DNA of 64,000 nucleotides from an uncultured SAR86 cluster bacterium (GTDB lineage: Bacteria; Pseudomonadota; Gammaproteobacteria; Magnimaribacterales; D2472), in contig CALSQM010000001.1 in the NCBI GenBank assembly GCA_943788515.1, positions 128,501 through 192,500 of the forward strand. The letters are read 5' to 3'. The notes under the pieces are model-generated. The model did not search any database, was not told where the DNA came from, and was given only the letters and a program-made list of their open reading frames with translations. Numbering within the stretch: the first letter of the stretch is position 1; every line of letters begins with the position of its first letter. Below are positions 53,963 to 62,857 of this stretch, piece after piece. The position numbers were made by a program, and so were the translations under genes.

Positions 53963-55063
53963 ATGAAATATTCATCTATTATTAAAACCTTTGCATTTAT
54001 TTTGGTTTTTAGTCCTTTTGCAATGGCTGGTCATCATTCTAGTAATGAGCATAAATCTCAAACAAAATATGTTACCTATAGCCAGATAGGTAATCCTGCT
54101 GATGTACTTCAAGTGAAAACAGAAGCATCTCGTGCACTAAATAAAGGAGAGGTTCGAGTTCAGGTTTTAGCCGCACCTATTAATCCTTCTGATGTATTAC
54201 AGATTGCTGGAAATTATGGTGTTGATGCTGTGTTGCCAGCAAGACCTGGTAGTGAGGGCGTTGGCCGTGTTAAGGAAATATCATCAGGAGTAAAGAGTTT
54301 AAAAGTTGGCCAGTTAGTACTTCTTGCTAGCGGAAGTACCTGGGCTGAAGAATTAGTGGGTCCAGCTGAAGGTTTTTTGCCATTACCTGACCTAGGACCT
54401 ATTAGTGCTGAGGTGATTGAGCAGCTCGCAATGTCAGCTGTGAATCCATTAACTGCATTATTAATGCTTACCTCCTTCGAAGATATTGAAGAAGGTCAAT
54501 GGATTGCACAAAGTGCTGCTAATTCTGCAGTTGGCGGTTATGTTATTCAGTTGGCAAAACAGCGTGGTATTAAAACCGTAAACATTGTTCGCCGAGAAGG
54601 TTTGGCTGAAGATCTTAAAGCCAAAGGTGCAGATGTTGTTTTAATTGATGGACCAGATCTTGCTAAACAAATAGCTATAGCAACAGATAATGCACCAATT
54701 GTGTTAGCACTAGATCCTGTTGGTGGCGATACTTATGGTCGTCTAGCAGATAGCTTAGGTTATGGTGGCACATTAGTAACTTATGGAGTTTTATCAGGCA
54801 AGCCTGCTACTCTTAACACAGGGCAAGTTATTTTTAATGACACTCGCCTGCGTGGCTTCTGGCTTTATAAGTGGTATCAGACAGCAACTATGCAGGATAA
54901 ACAAGAAGCTTTTGGGCAGGTAATTCCTTTGATCGTAAATGGCACCTTAAAAGCTAACATTGATTCTCGCTTTACAGTTGATCAAATTGAGCAAGCTGTC
55001 ACCCGTGCATGGGAAGGCGGTAGAAATGGTAAGGTGCTTATAGTTCCAAGCCCACTTGAGTAA
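53963..55063 (+). CDS. Medium-chain dehydrogenase/reductase with an N-terminal signal peptide
   Basis: 366 residues. The fold is that of zinc-free quinone oxidoreductases and trans-2-enoyl-CoA reductases: GEVRVQVLAAPINPSDVLQIAGNYG, ARPGSEGVGRVKEI, NPLTALLML, then the NADPH-binding SAANSAVGGYVIQLAKQRGIK and VALDPVGGDTYGR-like segment. Before it stands a clear export signal (MKYSSIIKTFAFILVFSPFAMAGHH) with a His-rich start of the mature part. A nicotinamide-dependent enzyme outside the cytoplasm would be odd. 11 of 13 arginine codons are CGN, against 3 of 22 in guaA, so recent transfer is likely. Confidence 0.82.
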   Translation: MKYSSIIKTFAFILVFSPFAMAGHHSSNEHKSQTKYVTYSQIGNPADVLQVKTEASRALNKGEVRVQVLAAPINPSDVLQIAGNYGVDAVLPARPGSEGVGRVKEISSGVKSLKVGQLVLLASGSTWAEELVGPAEGFLPLPDLGPISAEVIEQLAMSAVNPLTALLMLTSFEDIEEGQWIAQSAANSAVGGYVIQLAKQRGIKTVNIVRREGLAEDLKAKGADVVLIDGPDLAKQIAIATDNAPIVLALDPVGGDTYGRLADSLGYGGTLVTYGVLSGKPATLNTGQVIFNDTRLRGFWLYKWYQTATMQDKQEAFGQVIPLIVNGTLKANIDSRFTVDQIEQAVTRAWEGGRNGKVLIVPSPLE

Positions 55064-55080
55064 TAGGATAAACTATTAAT

Positions 55081-55518
55081 ATGGAACCAAATTTTGCAGC
55101 ATTTCAACTAATAGGACAAATCGCTCTAGGAATAATTGGTTTTTCTGCAATATTAATTGGCTTAAGCAGAACCTCTGAAGGGTTCTCAGGCCCAGATAAT
55201 TTTAGAGTACAACTATTATCGTACTCTGCTTTTGGTGCTATGTTTGGTTCTATCATTCCATTTGCTATATTTAGTGGTGAAAATTTTGAAACTGCTTGGC
55301 TAATGTGTTTTTGGATTATGAGTATTTACTCAGTAATAGGATTAATAATATTCCCCAGAAAAATGCTTCATCTTAGATCTTTAGGGCATAAAGATATTTT
55401 TCCAATTAAATTATATTTATTTCAAACAGGGATTCTCTCAACTATATTTGTACTGTCGTTATTAATGATAGTTAATAACTTTTATGAGTCATCACAAATA
55501 TATATATTATTTGCTTGA
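55081..55518 (+). CDS. Four-helix membrane protein of unknown function
   Basis: 145 residues with four hydrophobic segments (LIGQIALGIIGFSAILIGL; AFGAMFGSIIPFAIF; AWLMCFWIMSIYSVIGLIIF; LFQTGILSTIFVLSLLMIV). No family recognised. Arginines are coded by AGA again, so the foreign-looking codon use of the two preceding genes stops before this one. It converges on the minus-strand gene at 55604; no hairpin terminator is evident in the 85 bases between. Confidence 0.6.
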   Translation: MEPNFAAFQLIGQIALGIIGFSAILIGLSRTSEGFSGPDNFRVQLLSYSAFGAMFGSIIPFAIFSGENFETAWLMCFWIMSIYSVIGLIIFPRKMLHLRSLGHKDIFPIKLYLFQTGILSTIFVLSLLMIVNNFYESSQIYILFA

Positions 55519-55603
55519 TACTTTTTCTTGTTCAGAGTTCTGTAGCTTTTATTAGGACTATGTTTTTTAGGGTGAGTTAATTAAATACAGGATTTACAAG
55601 AAT

Positions 55604-56440
55604 TTATTTTTTAGTTTTGTCTTTTTTTAAGATAATAATTAAGCTTAAAATAGCTGGCCATCCACCTAATATAAATTCAGTAATAAATATCTGGTTATAT
55701 TCTGTTCCATGAATATAGATAGCAACTAAGTTAAATATTGCTGCTCCAATAAGTATAATTGAAGCTGAAAAAAACCATGCTGGGTTTAGGGTGACCACCC
55801 CCATAATAGCAAACAAGAAAATAGCTAGAAAAAATGATGTGAAATCCCTTAGAAGAGCATTTTGAGCAGCACTAGATAGATCATTTAATACAAAACCAAA
55901 ATTAGCAGCTGCATTCACTGGTGTAAAAATCCATTCAAGTAGCGATCCTAGAATTAAATAGGCATATAAAATACCTAAAAACCTAATAATAAATGTATAA
56001 CTTCTTTCTACAGAAACAAGAGAATAAAAGAAATAACCTCCCAAAAACCCAGCCACACAATGAAGTATCTTACCTATGATGCTTCTATTACCGCCTAATA
56101 GTTGTGTTTGAAATAAGAGTTCAACCATCAAAAATAATGCCATTCCAATGGCAGCTGCTCCCGCAATGGCAAATAGATACTTCCCATTATAAGAACTATA
56201 TTTAGAAATTAACCCAGCAACTGAAAAGGCTACACCAAAACCAATAATAACTACAGCATATAACGCAATTCCCAGTCTTTGAAAATCAAATAGAATGACT
56301 TCAATCCAAGTAATTAACCCTACAGGCATATCAGCAGATGCTAGCCAAATTAGATTTGATATCGATGAAATAGGGGTAATCAACATTACTGTAAATAATG
56401 CTGCAGATAAAATGGCAAATGGGTACTTTGCTATATTCAT
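55604..56440 (-). CDS. Multi-pass membrane protein of unknown function
   Basis: 278 residues with about eight hydrophobic segments and a short basic end (KKDKTKK). The layout suggests two similar-sized halves (about 1-155 and 155-278), each with four helices, but I cannot align them by eye. It starts one base from the stop of the PQQ-type sugar dehydrogenase gene (overlapping TAATG on the minus strand), so it could be a membrane partner, for example for electron transfer; this is position-based only. Confidence 0.6.
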   Translation of the reverse strand: MNIAKYPFAILSAALFTVMLITPISSISNLIWLASADMPVGLITWIEVILFDFQRLGIALYAVVIIGFGVAFSVAGLISKYSSYNGKYLFAIAGAAAIGMALFLMVELLFQTQLLGGNRSIIGKILHCVAGFLGGYFFYSLVSVERSYTFIIRFLGILYAYLILGSLLEWIFTPVNAAANFGFVLNDLSSAAQNALLRDFTSFFLAIFLFAIMGVVTLNPAWFFSASIILIGAAIFNLVAIYIHGTEYNQIFITEFILGGWPAILSLIIILKKDKTKK

Positions 56441-57522
56441 TATTCTTTAGGCAAAACTTTAATTAATTTACCTTTAGGCCCATCAGTCAGTAAATAAATT
56501 ACCCCACTTGGAGAAGATTGTATATTCCTTAATCTTGAATTTAATTCAGAAAATAGATTTTCCTGAATATTATTTTTCTCTATAAAAGTAACTTTTTTTA
56601 CATCTTTAGAAACCAATGCTGTTACTAAAAAGCTATTCTTCAGTTCAGGATATATATCACCCTCATAAAAGATCATATCTGAAGGAGCAATGGATGGCGT
56701 CCAATGAAGTAGAGGCTGTTCCATGCCATTTTTTTCTGTAAAAGGGCTTATGATTGCACCAGAATAGTCTATCCCATATGTAATAGCTGGCCAGCCATAA
56801 TTTAATGCTGGCTCTACAAGATTCATTTCATCACCACCTCTTGGGCCATGCTCATGCTCATAAACATCTCCAGATGAGGTTACAACCAAGCCTTGCATAT
56901 TTCTGTGACCATAAGAATAGATTTCAGGAAGAGCATTCTTTGTATCTAAAAAAGGGTTGTCTAATGGTATGGAGCCATCTTTGTTAATTCTTATAATTTT
57001 CCCAAAATGGTTATCTAAGGTTTGAGCTTGTTCACGATGGTCAAACCCATCACCGCTAGCTAATAAAATAGTGCCGTCATCTAAAAAAGCAATTTTTGCA
57101 GCCAAATGAACTGGTGATCTTCTTGGTGCCTTGGCTTCAAATATAATCTTTGAATTAATTAATGAATTTTCTCTAAGTTCAGCTGATGACAAAAACAATG
57201 TTGATTTTCCATTTGCATCTTTAGCTGAATAGCTGAAATAAATCATATTATTTGATTTAAATTCAGGGTCAAGAATTACCTCTGATAATCCTCCTTGACC
57301 GCCATATTGAACACTAGGAACATTATTAATATTAGTTATAGACTTATCTGATAAAGAAGCAATTTTTAATTTTCCAGGCATTTCAGTATATAGAACTTTA
57401 TCTTCGCTTAAAAACACTATGCTCCAGGCATCATCTAAGTTGTCTAGGATAGTTTCATATTTATAGCCTGAAAGCACCGTACTAGAAAAAAATAATATAC
57501 TTAAAATAACTTTTGTTTTCAT
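56440..57522 (-). CDS. PQQ-dependent soluble aldose dehydrogenase-like protein (YliI/GdhB family)
   Basis: 360 residues with a signal peptide (MKTKVILSILFFSSTVLSG), so periplasmic. The six-bladed propeller family is recognised from GGQGGLSEVILDPEF, LLASGDGFDHREQAQTLDNHFGKIIRI, IYSYGHRNMQGLVV, EHEHGPRGGDEMNLVEPALNYGWP and SIAPSDMIFYEGDIYPE. These include the PQQ- and Ca-binding residues of aldose sugar dehydrogenases. No PQQ synthesis genes lie in the window. The downstream membrane-protein gene is translationally coupled. Confidence 0.88.
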   Translation of the reverse strand: MKTKVILSILFFSSTVLSGYKYETILDNLDDAWSIVFLSEDKVLYTEMPGKLKIASLSDKSITNINNVPSVQYGGQGGLSEVILDPEFKSNNMIYFSYSAKDANGKSTLFLSSAELRENSLINSKIIFEAKAPRRSPVHLAAKIAFLDDGTILLASGDGFDHREQAQTLDNHFGKIIRINKDGSIPLDNPFLDTKNALPEIYSYGHRNMQGLVVTSSGDVYEHEHGPRGGDEMNLVEPALNYGWPAITYGIDYSGAIISPFTEKNGMEQPLLHWTPSIAPSDMIFYEGDIYPELKNSFLVTALVSKDVKKVTFIEKNNIQENLFSELNSRLRNIQSSPSGVIYLLTDGPKGKLIKVLPKE

Positions 57523-57639
57523 ATTGCCCTGTTGTTATTAGCTTTCTTAATTATATACATAGTCTTTATTTTAACTACAATGTTAGTACTAAAAAATCAT
57601 TACTTGAATAAAAAAGTAGTCCTAAAAGGGAGAAATAAA

Positions 57640-57891
57640 ATGCTTGATAACTTTTTACAATACGGTCAGTGGGCTGTCTTAGTCCTTAGTATTATGAGTC
57701 TTTATTTAGTTAGCTCCACAAAGCATGAAAAAAGATTGCAAGGCTATGCTCTTACTGGAGTTAGTAGATTTTCAGGAGCGGCTATTTTTATTTTTTTTGA
57801 TTTGTATGCTTTTGTAATAGCAAATCTGATTCAAACTTACATAGCTTTTGATGGATATAGAAATAACAAAAAATTAGGAGAAACTCCATGA
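57640..57891 (+). CDS. Small membrane protein of unknown function
   Basis: 83 residues. I take the ATG at 57640 (MLDNFLQYGQWAVLVLS) because AAAGGGAGAAA stands right before it; an in-frame ATG at 57532 has no such site, although the extra segment would be another membrane helix. Two hydrophobic segments remain (WAVLVLSIMSLYLVS; AAIFIFFDLYAFVIANLI). No family recognised. It leads a five-gene run to 61387. Confidence 0.6.
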   Translation: MLDNFLQYGQWAVLVLSIMSLYLVSSTKHEKRLQGYALTGVSRFSGAAIFIFFDLYAFVIANLIQTYIAFDGYRNNKKLGETP

Positions 57892-57911
57892 TAATAAAGG
57901 GAGATATTTAA

Positions 57912-58787
57912 ATGTTTAAGTTTGAAGGAAGAACTGCAGTAATTAGTGGAGGAGCTGAGGGTATTGGTCTATCTATTGCCAAAGCATTAGGTGAGCAAAA
58001 GATGAATATAGTTCTTGCTGATATTGATGAAAAGAATCTACTCAAATCTACTACTGAACTGGAATCATTAGGAATTCCTGTCTTGGGTGCTTTATTAGAT
58101 GTAGCTGATGAGATGCAATGGAAGTCAGTTGCTGATAAAGCAATAGAGAAATTTGGGAAGGTTCATATAGTTGTTAATAATGCAGGTGTCGGTGGCGACT
58201 CAGGACCTATAGAAAATCAAGAAACTGAAGGCTGGCAATGGGCACTTGGAGTGAATCTAATGGGAGTTGTTTATGGCGCAAAGGTAATGACTCCTCTTAT
58301 TAAGGATCATGGCGAAGGTGGTTGGATCTTAAATGTATCTTCAATGGCAGGCATGGGCGGGGTTCCATATAGTGGAGCCTATACAGCAAGTAAGGCTGCT
58401 GTAGTTGCTTTGTCTGAAAGTTGGGCTGCAGAGCTACAAGATAAACGTATTGGTGTATCTGTTCTATGTCCTGCTTTTGTTCAAACTCGCATATATGATT
58501 CTGAAAGAAATCGACCGGATAAATACAAATCAGAAAACTATCAAATTGAAAATGAAAGCAGCTTTTCAAAACAAACAAAACAGATGGTGAAAGATGGTAT
58601 TGATGTTTCTATTGTTGGTAAAAGAGTTGTTGAGGCTATTAATCATGGAGAGTTATATATCTTTACCCACCCTAATTACCGCCAAGTGAATCAGGAAAGA
58701 TTTAATGGTATTGATGAGGCCTTTGCAAGGTCTGCAGAAAGTCCATTATTGAAAGATATAGTTAATCAAAAAATTGATATGCTTTAA
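57912..58787 (+). CDS. SDR-family NAD(P)-dependent oxidoreductase
   Basis: 291-residue classical short-chain dehydrogenase. Motifs: ISGGAEGIGLSIAKALGE for cofactor binding, VVNNAGVGGDSG, and YSGAYTASKAAVVALSESW with the active-site Tyr and Lys; LCPAFVQTRI follows. The C-terminal region is longer than in minimal SDRs. Substrate unknown. Followed by the alcohol dehydrogenase-like gene after 18 bases with an AAGGAGAAAA ribosome site for that gene. Confidence 0.87.
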   Translation: MFKFEGRTAVISGGAEGIGLSIAKALGEQKMNIVLADIDEKNLLKSTTELESLGIPVLGALLDVADEMQWKSVADKAIEKFGKVHIVVNNAGVGGDSGPIENQETEGWQWALGVNLMGVVYGAKVMTPLIKDHGEGGWILNVSSMAGMGGVPYSGAYTASKAAVVALSESWAAELQDKRIGVSVLCPAFVQTRIYDSERNRPDKYKSENYQIENESSFSKQTKQMVKDGIDVSIVGKRVVEAINHGELYIFTHPNYRQVNQERFNGIDEAFARSAESPLLKDIVNQKIDML

Positions 58788-58805
58788 TAAAAGGAGAAAA
58801 TATAA

Positions 58806-59813
58806 ATGAAACAAATACAACTAATTAAACCAGGTGGTTTAGAAAATATATCAGTCTGTGATGCTGATGTGCCTATGCCAAAATCTGATGAAGTTCTTAT
58901 TAAAGTAGCAGCAAGTAGCTTAAATTATCATGATTTATTAGTCGCTCTTGGAGCTATTCCAACTGAGGATAAGAGGGTCCCTTTATCGGATGCAGCAGGA
59001 GAAATAATAGAAGTTGGCTCTGATGTTACTGAGTGGAAAGTTGGCGATCACGTAATGAGTGTATGTTTTCCAAATTGGCAAAGCGGTCCACCTAAGTATG
59101 AGCTATTAAGTTTTATTGGAGATCATGAGGACGGATATGCAACAGAATGTATTGCCATTAAGGCATCTGCTATTACAAGAACTCCCAGTAACTTTGATTT
59201 AAAAGAATCAGCTACTTTGCCATGTGCTGGCCTTACTGCTTGGAGGGCATTGGTTGATGACGGCAAACTTAAGGCTGGAGAAACAGTTTTGGTTCAAGGT
59301 ACTGGAGGGGTTTCTATTTTTGCATTGCAACTAGCTAAATCTATGGGTGCAAAAGTTATTGCAACCTCATCTTCTGCAGAAAAATTAGAAAAACTTAAAG
59401 CTTTAGGCGCTGATGAGCTTATAAACTACAAAGAAACACCTGAGTGGGGCAAAGAGGTTTTAGCTAAGACCAATAATGAAGGGGTTGACCATGTCATTGA
59501 AGTCGGTGGCGGTGGTACTTTTGCAGAATCTGTAAGAGCCGCAAAGCTAGGAGGTCATATCGCTCTTATTGGTGTTTTGAGTGGACCGTCTGCTAGTGAG
59601 ATTGTATTACCAAGGATATTTTTAAAACAAATCAGGCTAAGTGGCATTTCAATGGCAAATAAAGATTCTCAATTAGCTATGATTGATTACTTAGAAAAAA
59701 CTGACATTAAGCCAGTGATAAGTGATACTTTTGACTTATCTGAATTAGCAGCAGCTTTCCAACATCAAATAGATAATAAACATTTTGGAAAAATATCTAT
59801 AACGATGGGTTAA
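58806..59813 (+). CDS. NAD(P)-dependent alcohol dehydrogenase-like (medium-chain) oxidoreductase
   Basis: 335 residues. It has the MDR pattern: SSLNYHDLLVALGAIP, VPLSDAAGEIIEVGSDVTEWKVGD, LPCAGLTAWRALVD, and the cofactor motif VQGTGGVSIFALQLAKSMGAKV followed by LGADELINYKE. The usual structural-zinc cysteine cluster is not seen, which points to a zinc-independent quinone-reductase-like subgroup. Host-like codon use distinguishes it from the other MDR gene at 53963. Substrate unknown; probably acts with its SDR neighbour. Confidence 0.87.
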   Translation: MKQIQLIKPGGLENISVCDADVPMPKSDEVLIKVAASSLNYHDLLVALGAIPTEDKRVPLSDAAGEIIEVGSDVTEWKVGDHVMSVCFPNWQSGPPKYELLSFIGDHEDGYATECIAIKASAITRTPSNFDLKESATLPCAGLTAWRALVDDGKLKAGETVLVQGTGGVSIFALQLAKSMGAKVIATSSSAEKLEKLKALGADELINYKETPEWGKEVLAKTNNEGVDHVIEVGGGGTFAESVRAAKLGGHIALIGVLSGPSASEIVLPRIFLKQIRLSGISMANKDSQLAMIDYLEKTDIKPVISDTFDLSELAAAFQHQIDNKHFGKISITMG

Positions 59814-59828
59814 CCAGAATATTTTAAT

Positions 59829-60446
59829 ATGAGAAGTGCTACTGAGGTATTTGGACAATGGTTAGAAGAGGGTAAGGATATTGGTATGCAAAATGGGCAT
59901 ACTATCTCTGTTCAAAATATGACCGACTTTGCATTACAAGAAAGAGTCGATATTGGAGACAATTTCAGTTTTTTAGACCTAGGTTGCGGAAATGGCTGGG
60001 TTGTAAGGCAAATAGCTAAACATAATTTATGCAATAAGTCGGTTGGGATCGATGGAGCCGAACAGATGATCAAAGCGGCAATTTCAAGAGGGGGCGATGA
60101 GGAATATTTTACTGCTGATATTAATACTTTTCATTCATTAAAAAAATATGATCTTGTTCACTCTATGGAAGTTTTATATTATTTAGAAAATCCTACTGAT
60201 GTTATAAATAATATTGCAAAATCATGGTTGAATGATGGCGGAAGATTTATAGCTGGCATAGATCTTTATTATGAGAATATAGACTCACATTCTTGGCAAG
60301 AAAAAGTTGGTACGCCAATGCTCATGCTAAAAGAATCTGAATGGATAGATATTTTTAAAATGTCTGGATTGCAAAATATAACTTCATGGAGAGCAAATCA
60401 AAATAAAGATTGGCCAGGTACACTTGTATTAACCGGAACAAAATAA
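59829..60446 (+). CDS. Class I SAM-dependent methyltransferase
   Basis: 205 residues with the SAM-binding motif FLDLGCGNGWVVRQIAKHNL, the acidic end of strand 2 (GIDGAEQMIKAA), YDLVHSMEVLYYLENP for motif II and an SWLNDGGRFIAGIDLYYEN segment. Substrate not evident. It lies 15 bases behind the dehydrogenase gene and 2 bases ahead of the membrane reductase gene, so it is part of the same operon. Confidence 0.85.
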   Translation: MRSATEVFGQWLEEGKDIGMQNGHTISVQNMTDFALQERVDIGDNFSFLDLGCGNGWVVRQIAKHNLCNKSVGIDGAEQMIKAAISRGGDEEYFTADINTFHSLKKYDLVHSMEVLYYLENPTDVINNIAKSWLNDGGRFIAGIDLYYENIDSHSWQEKVGTPMLMLKESEWIDIFKMSGLQNITSWRANQNKDWPGTLVLTGTK

Positions 60447-60448
60447 CT

Positions 60449-61387
60449 ATGCATTACTTTAGGCCTTTATACCCATATATTTTTGTATTACTAATACTTT
60501 TATCTACTTCTGCATTCCATACCATTGGTCTTATAAATGCATTGGGACAAGCTATTCTTTTTACCTTTGTAGTTTGTATACCTATCTGGAAAACAGGACG
60601 AATGAGCTATGTTGATATTGGTTGGCCCTGGGGGCTGGTATTACTTGGATTAATAAGCTTTGTTTTTAGCGATGGATACTGGTTAAGATCTTTAGTTGTT
60701 AGCGGGGTGGTTATAGTGATTGGCCTGCGTATGGGTCTTGGTGCCCTAAAAATGTGGCAACTAGGCCTGCTAGATAGAGAATTTCCAAGATACCAATATC
60801 AACGTGTTCTATGGAAGGAAGAGGGCAAACAAAATACTGCATTGGCTTTACAGATTGATGCTATATCCCAAGGTTTGGCAAATGCATCTTTTCTAGCACT
60901 CCCAGTTTTTTTAATAGCCTCAAACGGTTCTCAAAACTTTTCCTTAATCGAATTAGTTGGCTTAGTGATTTTTATTCTAGCCTTCACTATGGAGTCTGTT
61001 GCTGATTATCAAAAACTAGCTTTTCTAACAAAGATGAAAAAAGAAGGTAAGCAAAAACAAGTTTGCAATGTTGGCTTGTGGAAGTTTTGCAGGCATCCTA
61101 ATTATTTTGCAGAGTGGATGGTATGGAATGGTGTCTTAATTGCAGCAATTCCTTCATTGCTTGCTATTGATCCTTTAAGTATAAATCTATTGGGCAATAA
61201 TTTTAACGACGGCCTCTGGCTAACACTTGCATGCTTAGTTTATGCATCATGGGCTATGTATAAAACTTTGGTTTATACAACTGGCGCAGTTCCATCTGAA
61301 TACTACTCTGCTCAAAAAAGACCAGGTTACAAAGAATACCAACAACAAACAAATAGATTTTTTCCTGGACCTAGAAAATTAAATTAG
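60449..61387 (+). CDS. DUF1295 / steroid 5-alpha-reductase-like membrane protein
   Basis: 312 residues with about eight membrane segments. Family marks are MSYVDIGWPWGLVLLGLISF near the start, YQRVLWKEEGK, and the C-terminal signature NVGLWKFCRHPNYFAEWMVWNGV, followed by EYYSAQKRPGYKEYQQQTNRFFPG. Relatives reduce double bonds of steroids or other lipids, or methylate isoprenyl groups. I start at ATG 60449 (MHYFRPLYPYIF), since the in-frame ATG at 60410 lies within the methyltransferase gene. Its operon partners (SDR, MDR, methyltransferase) suggest a lipid-modifying pathway. Confidence 0.85.
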   Translation: MHYFRPLYPYIFVLLILLSTSAFHTIGLINALGQAILFTFVVCIPIWKTGRMSYVDIGWPWGLVLLGLISFVFSDGYWLRSLVVSGVVIVIGLRMGLGALKMWQLGLLDREFPRYQYQRVLWKEEGKQNTALALQIDAISQGLANASFLALPVFLIASNGSQNFSLIELVGLVIFILAFTMESVADYQKLAFLTKMKKEGKQKQVCNVGLWKFCRHPNYFAEWMVWNGVLIAAIPSLLAIDPLSINLLGNNFNDGLWLTLACLVYASWAMYKTLVYTTGAVPSEYYSAQKRPGYKEYQQQTNRFFPGPRKLN

Positions 61388-61407
61388 CCTAATTAAATAC
61401 TTATTTA

Positions 61408-62709
61408 TTATGGCAAAAATATAAACTTAGCCAAAAAAATAACAGCCAAGAACCATGCGCCTGATGAAATATTTCTTATTTCACCCGAAGATATTTTCAT
61501 CACAACATACGCAATAAAACCAAGAGCTATACCGTTGGCAATAGAGAATGTTAAAGGAATCATAATTATCATAATAAGAGCAGGTAAAAGCTCACTTAAA
61601 TCTGACCAATCTAGCTTTTCCATTCCACTAAGCATCAATATGGCAACATAAATTAAAGCTCCAGACGTTGCGTATGCTGGAACAATTGCTGCAAGCGGAG
61701 AAAAGAAAATAGCAATTAAAAATAAAAATCCAACTACAACAGCAGTTAATCCAGTTCTTCCACCAGCCTCAACTCCTGCAGAACTTTCAACATAACTCGT
61801 AACTGGCGCACACCCAAAAAATGAACCAAAGACACTTGAGCTACTATCAGCTTTTAAGGCTTTATCTAGGTTTAATATCTCTCCAGATTCGTCAATTAAT
61901 TTAGCTCTTGATGCCACTCCCAAAAGAGTCCCTGCAGTATCAAATAAGTTTACAAAAAGAAAAGAGATTATGACGCTGATCATTGCAAGGTCTAAAGCCC
62001 CCAAAATATCTAACTTAATAAAAATCGGTGCGATACTTGGAGGATAGGCAATAACGCCCTGAAATTGAACTAAATCAAAAAAAACGCCCAATAATGTGAC
62101 GCTAAGCACACCAATTATAATAGCTCCTGAAACTTGTCTATTGGCTAAAACCGAAATAAGTAAAAAACCTACTGCTGAAAGCAAGGTTTCTATATTCATA
62201 AAATTACCTAAACTTACAAAAGTAGCATCATTGGCAACTATTATTCCACCGCTCTTTAGACCAATAAAGCCTATAAAAAGACCAACACCAGAACCCATAG
62301 CTATCCTTAAGTTCATGGGAATACTATCCAACATCCATCTTCTTAATGGGGTAACACTCATTATTACAAACAAGATACCTGCTAAAAATACAGCACCCAA
62401 TGCAACTTCCCATGTGTAGCCCATCTCGCCAACAACTGTATAAGTAAAAAAAGCATTTAAGCCCATGCCTGGAGCAAGGCCAACAGGCCAATTAGAGTAA
62501 ATTCCCATTGCAAAACACGCTAAAGCTGCTGCAAGACAAGTTCCAACAAAGCTAGCTCCATAATCCATACCACTCGAAGCCATCATCTGAGGATTAACAA
62601 AAATAATATATGCCATTGTGATAAAAGTGGTAAAACCAGCCAACAATTCTCTTTGAAAAGTAGTATTATTAGACTTTAATTTGAATGTATTTTCTAATAT
62701 TGAATTCAT
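61408..62709 (-). CDS. NCS2-family purine permease (AzgA-like)
   Basis: 433 residues from the ATG at 62709 (MNSILENTFKLKSNNTTFQRE), which matches the usual start of AzgA-type transporters better than the in-frame ATG at 62739. Signature segments: LLAGFTTFITMAYIIFVNPQMM, GLAPGMGLNAFFTYTVVG, FDTAGTLLGVASRAKLID and PVTSYVESSAGVEAGGRTGL. About 12 membrane spans. Such proteins take up adenine, guanine or hypoxanthine by proton symport. It is divergent from the TonB-dependent receptor. Confidence 0.93.
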   Translation of the reverse strand: MNSILENTFKLKSNNTTFQRELLAGFTTFITMAYIIFVNPQMMASSGMDYGASFVGTCLAAALACFAMGIYSNWPVGLAPGMGLNAFFTYTVVGEMGYTWEVALGAVFLAGILFVIMSVTPLRRWMLDSIPMNLRIAMGSGVGLFIGFIGLKSGGIIVANDATFVSLGNFMNIETLLSAVGFLLISVLANRQVSGAIIIGVLSVTLLGVFFDLVQFQGVIAYPPSIAPIFIKLDILGALDLAMISVIISFLFVNLFDTAGTLLGVASRAKLIDESGEILNLDKALKADSSSSVFGSFFGCAPVTSYVESSAGVEAGGRTGLTAVVVGFLFLIAIFFSPLAAIVPAYATSGALIYVAILMLSGMEKLDWSDLSELLPALIMIIMIPLTFSIANGIALGFIAYVVMKISSGEIRNISSGAWFLAVIFLAKFIFLP

Positions 62710-62826
62710 AGGTGTTTTAAGTATTGATAATGCACACAAACTATAAACTTATTAACAATAAAAAAACAATTTAATTTTTTATTTGGCATAGCGATTGCAT
62801 GTCAATTATTAATATTAACTTACAAT

Positions 62827-62846
62827 TGCATAATAGCTATTATGCA
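62827..62846. promoter_or_regulatory. 20-base perfect palindrome before the TonB receptor gene
   Basis: TGCATAATAG followed by CTATTATGCA is a perfect inverted repeat without spacer, ending directly ahead of the GGGG of the ribosome site (62847-62850) of the gene at 62858. It could be a dimeric repressor operator, or an mRNA hairpin affecting ribosome access. It lies in the 148-base divergent region shared with the purine permease gene. Confidence 0.5.
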
Positions 62847-62857
62847 GGGGAAACATA

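Noticed and set aside
55043-55075. TTGAGTAATAG at the end of the reductase gene as a third guaA-end copy that would enlarge the element to 55.06 kb
   Set aside because: It needs a 3-base gap to fit GAGTGGGAATAG, and no GTTACAAACT repeats lie near.
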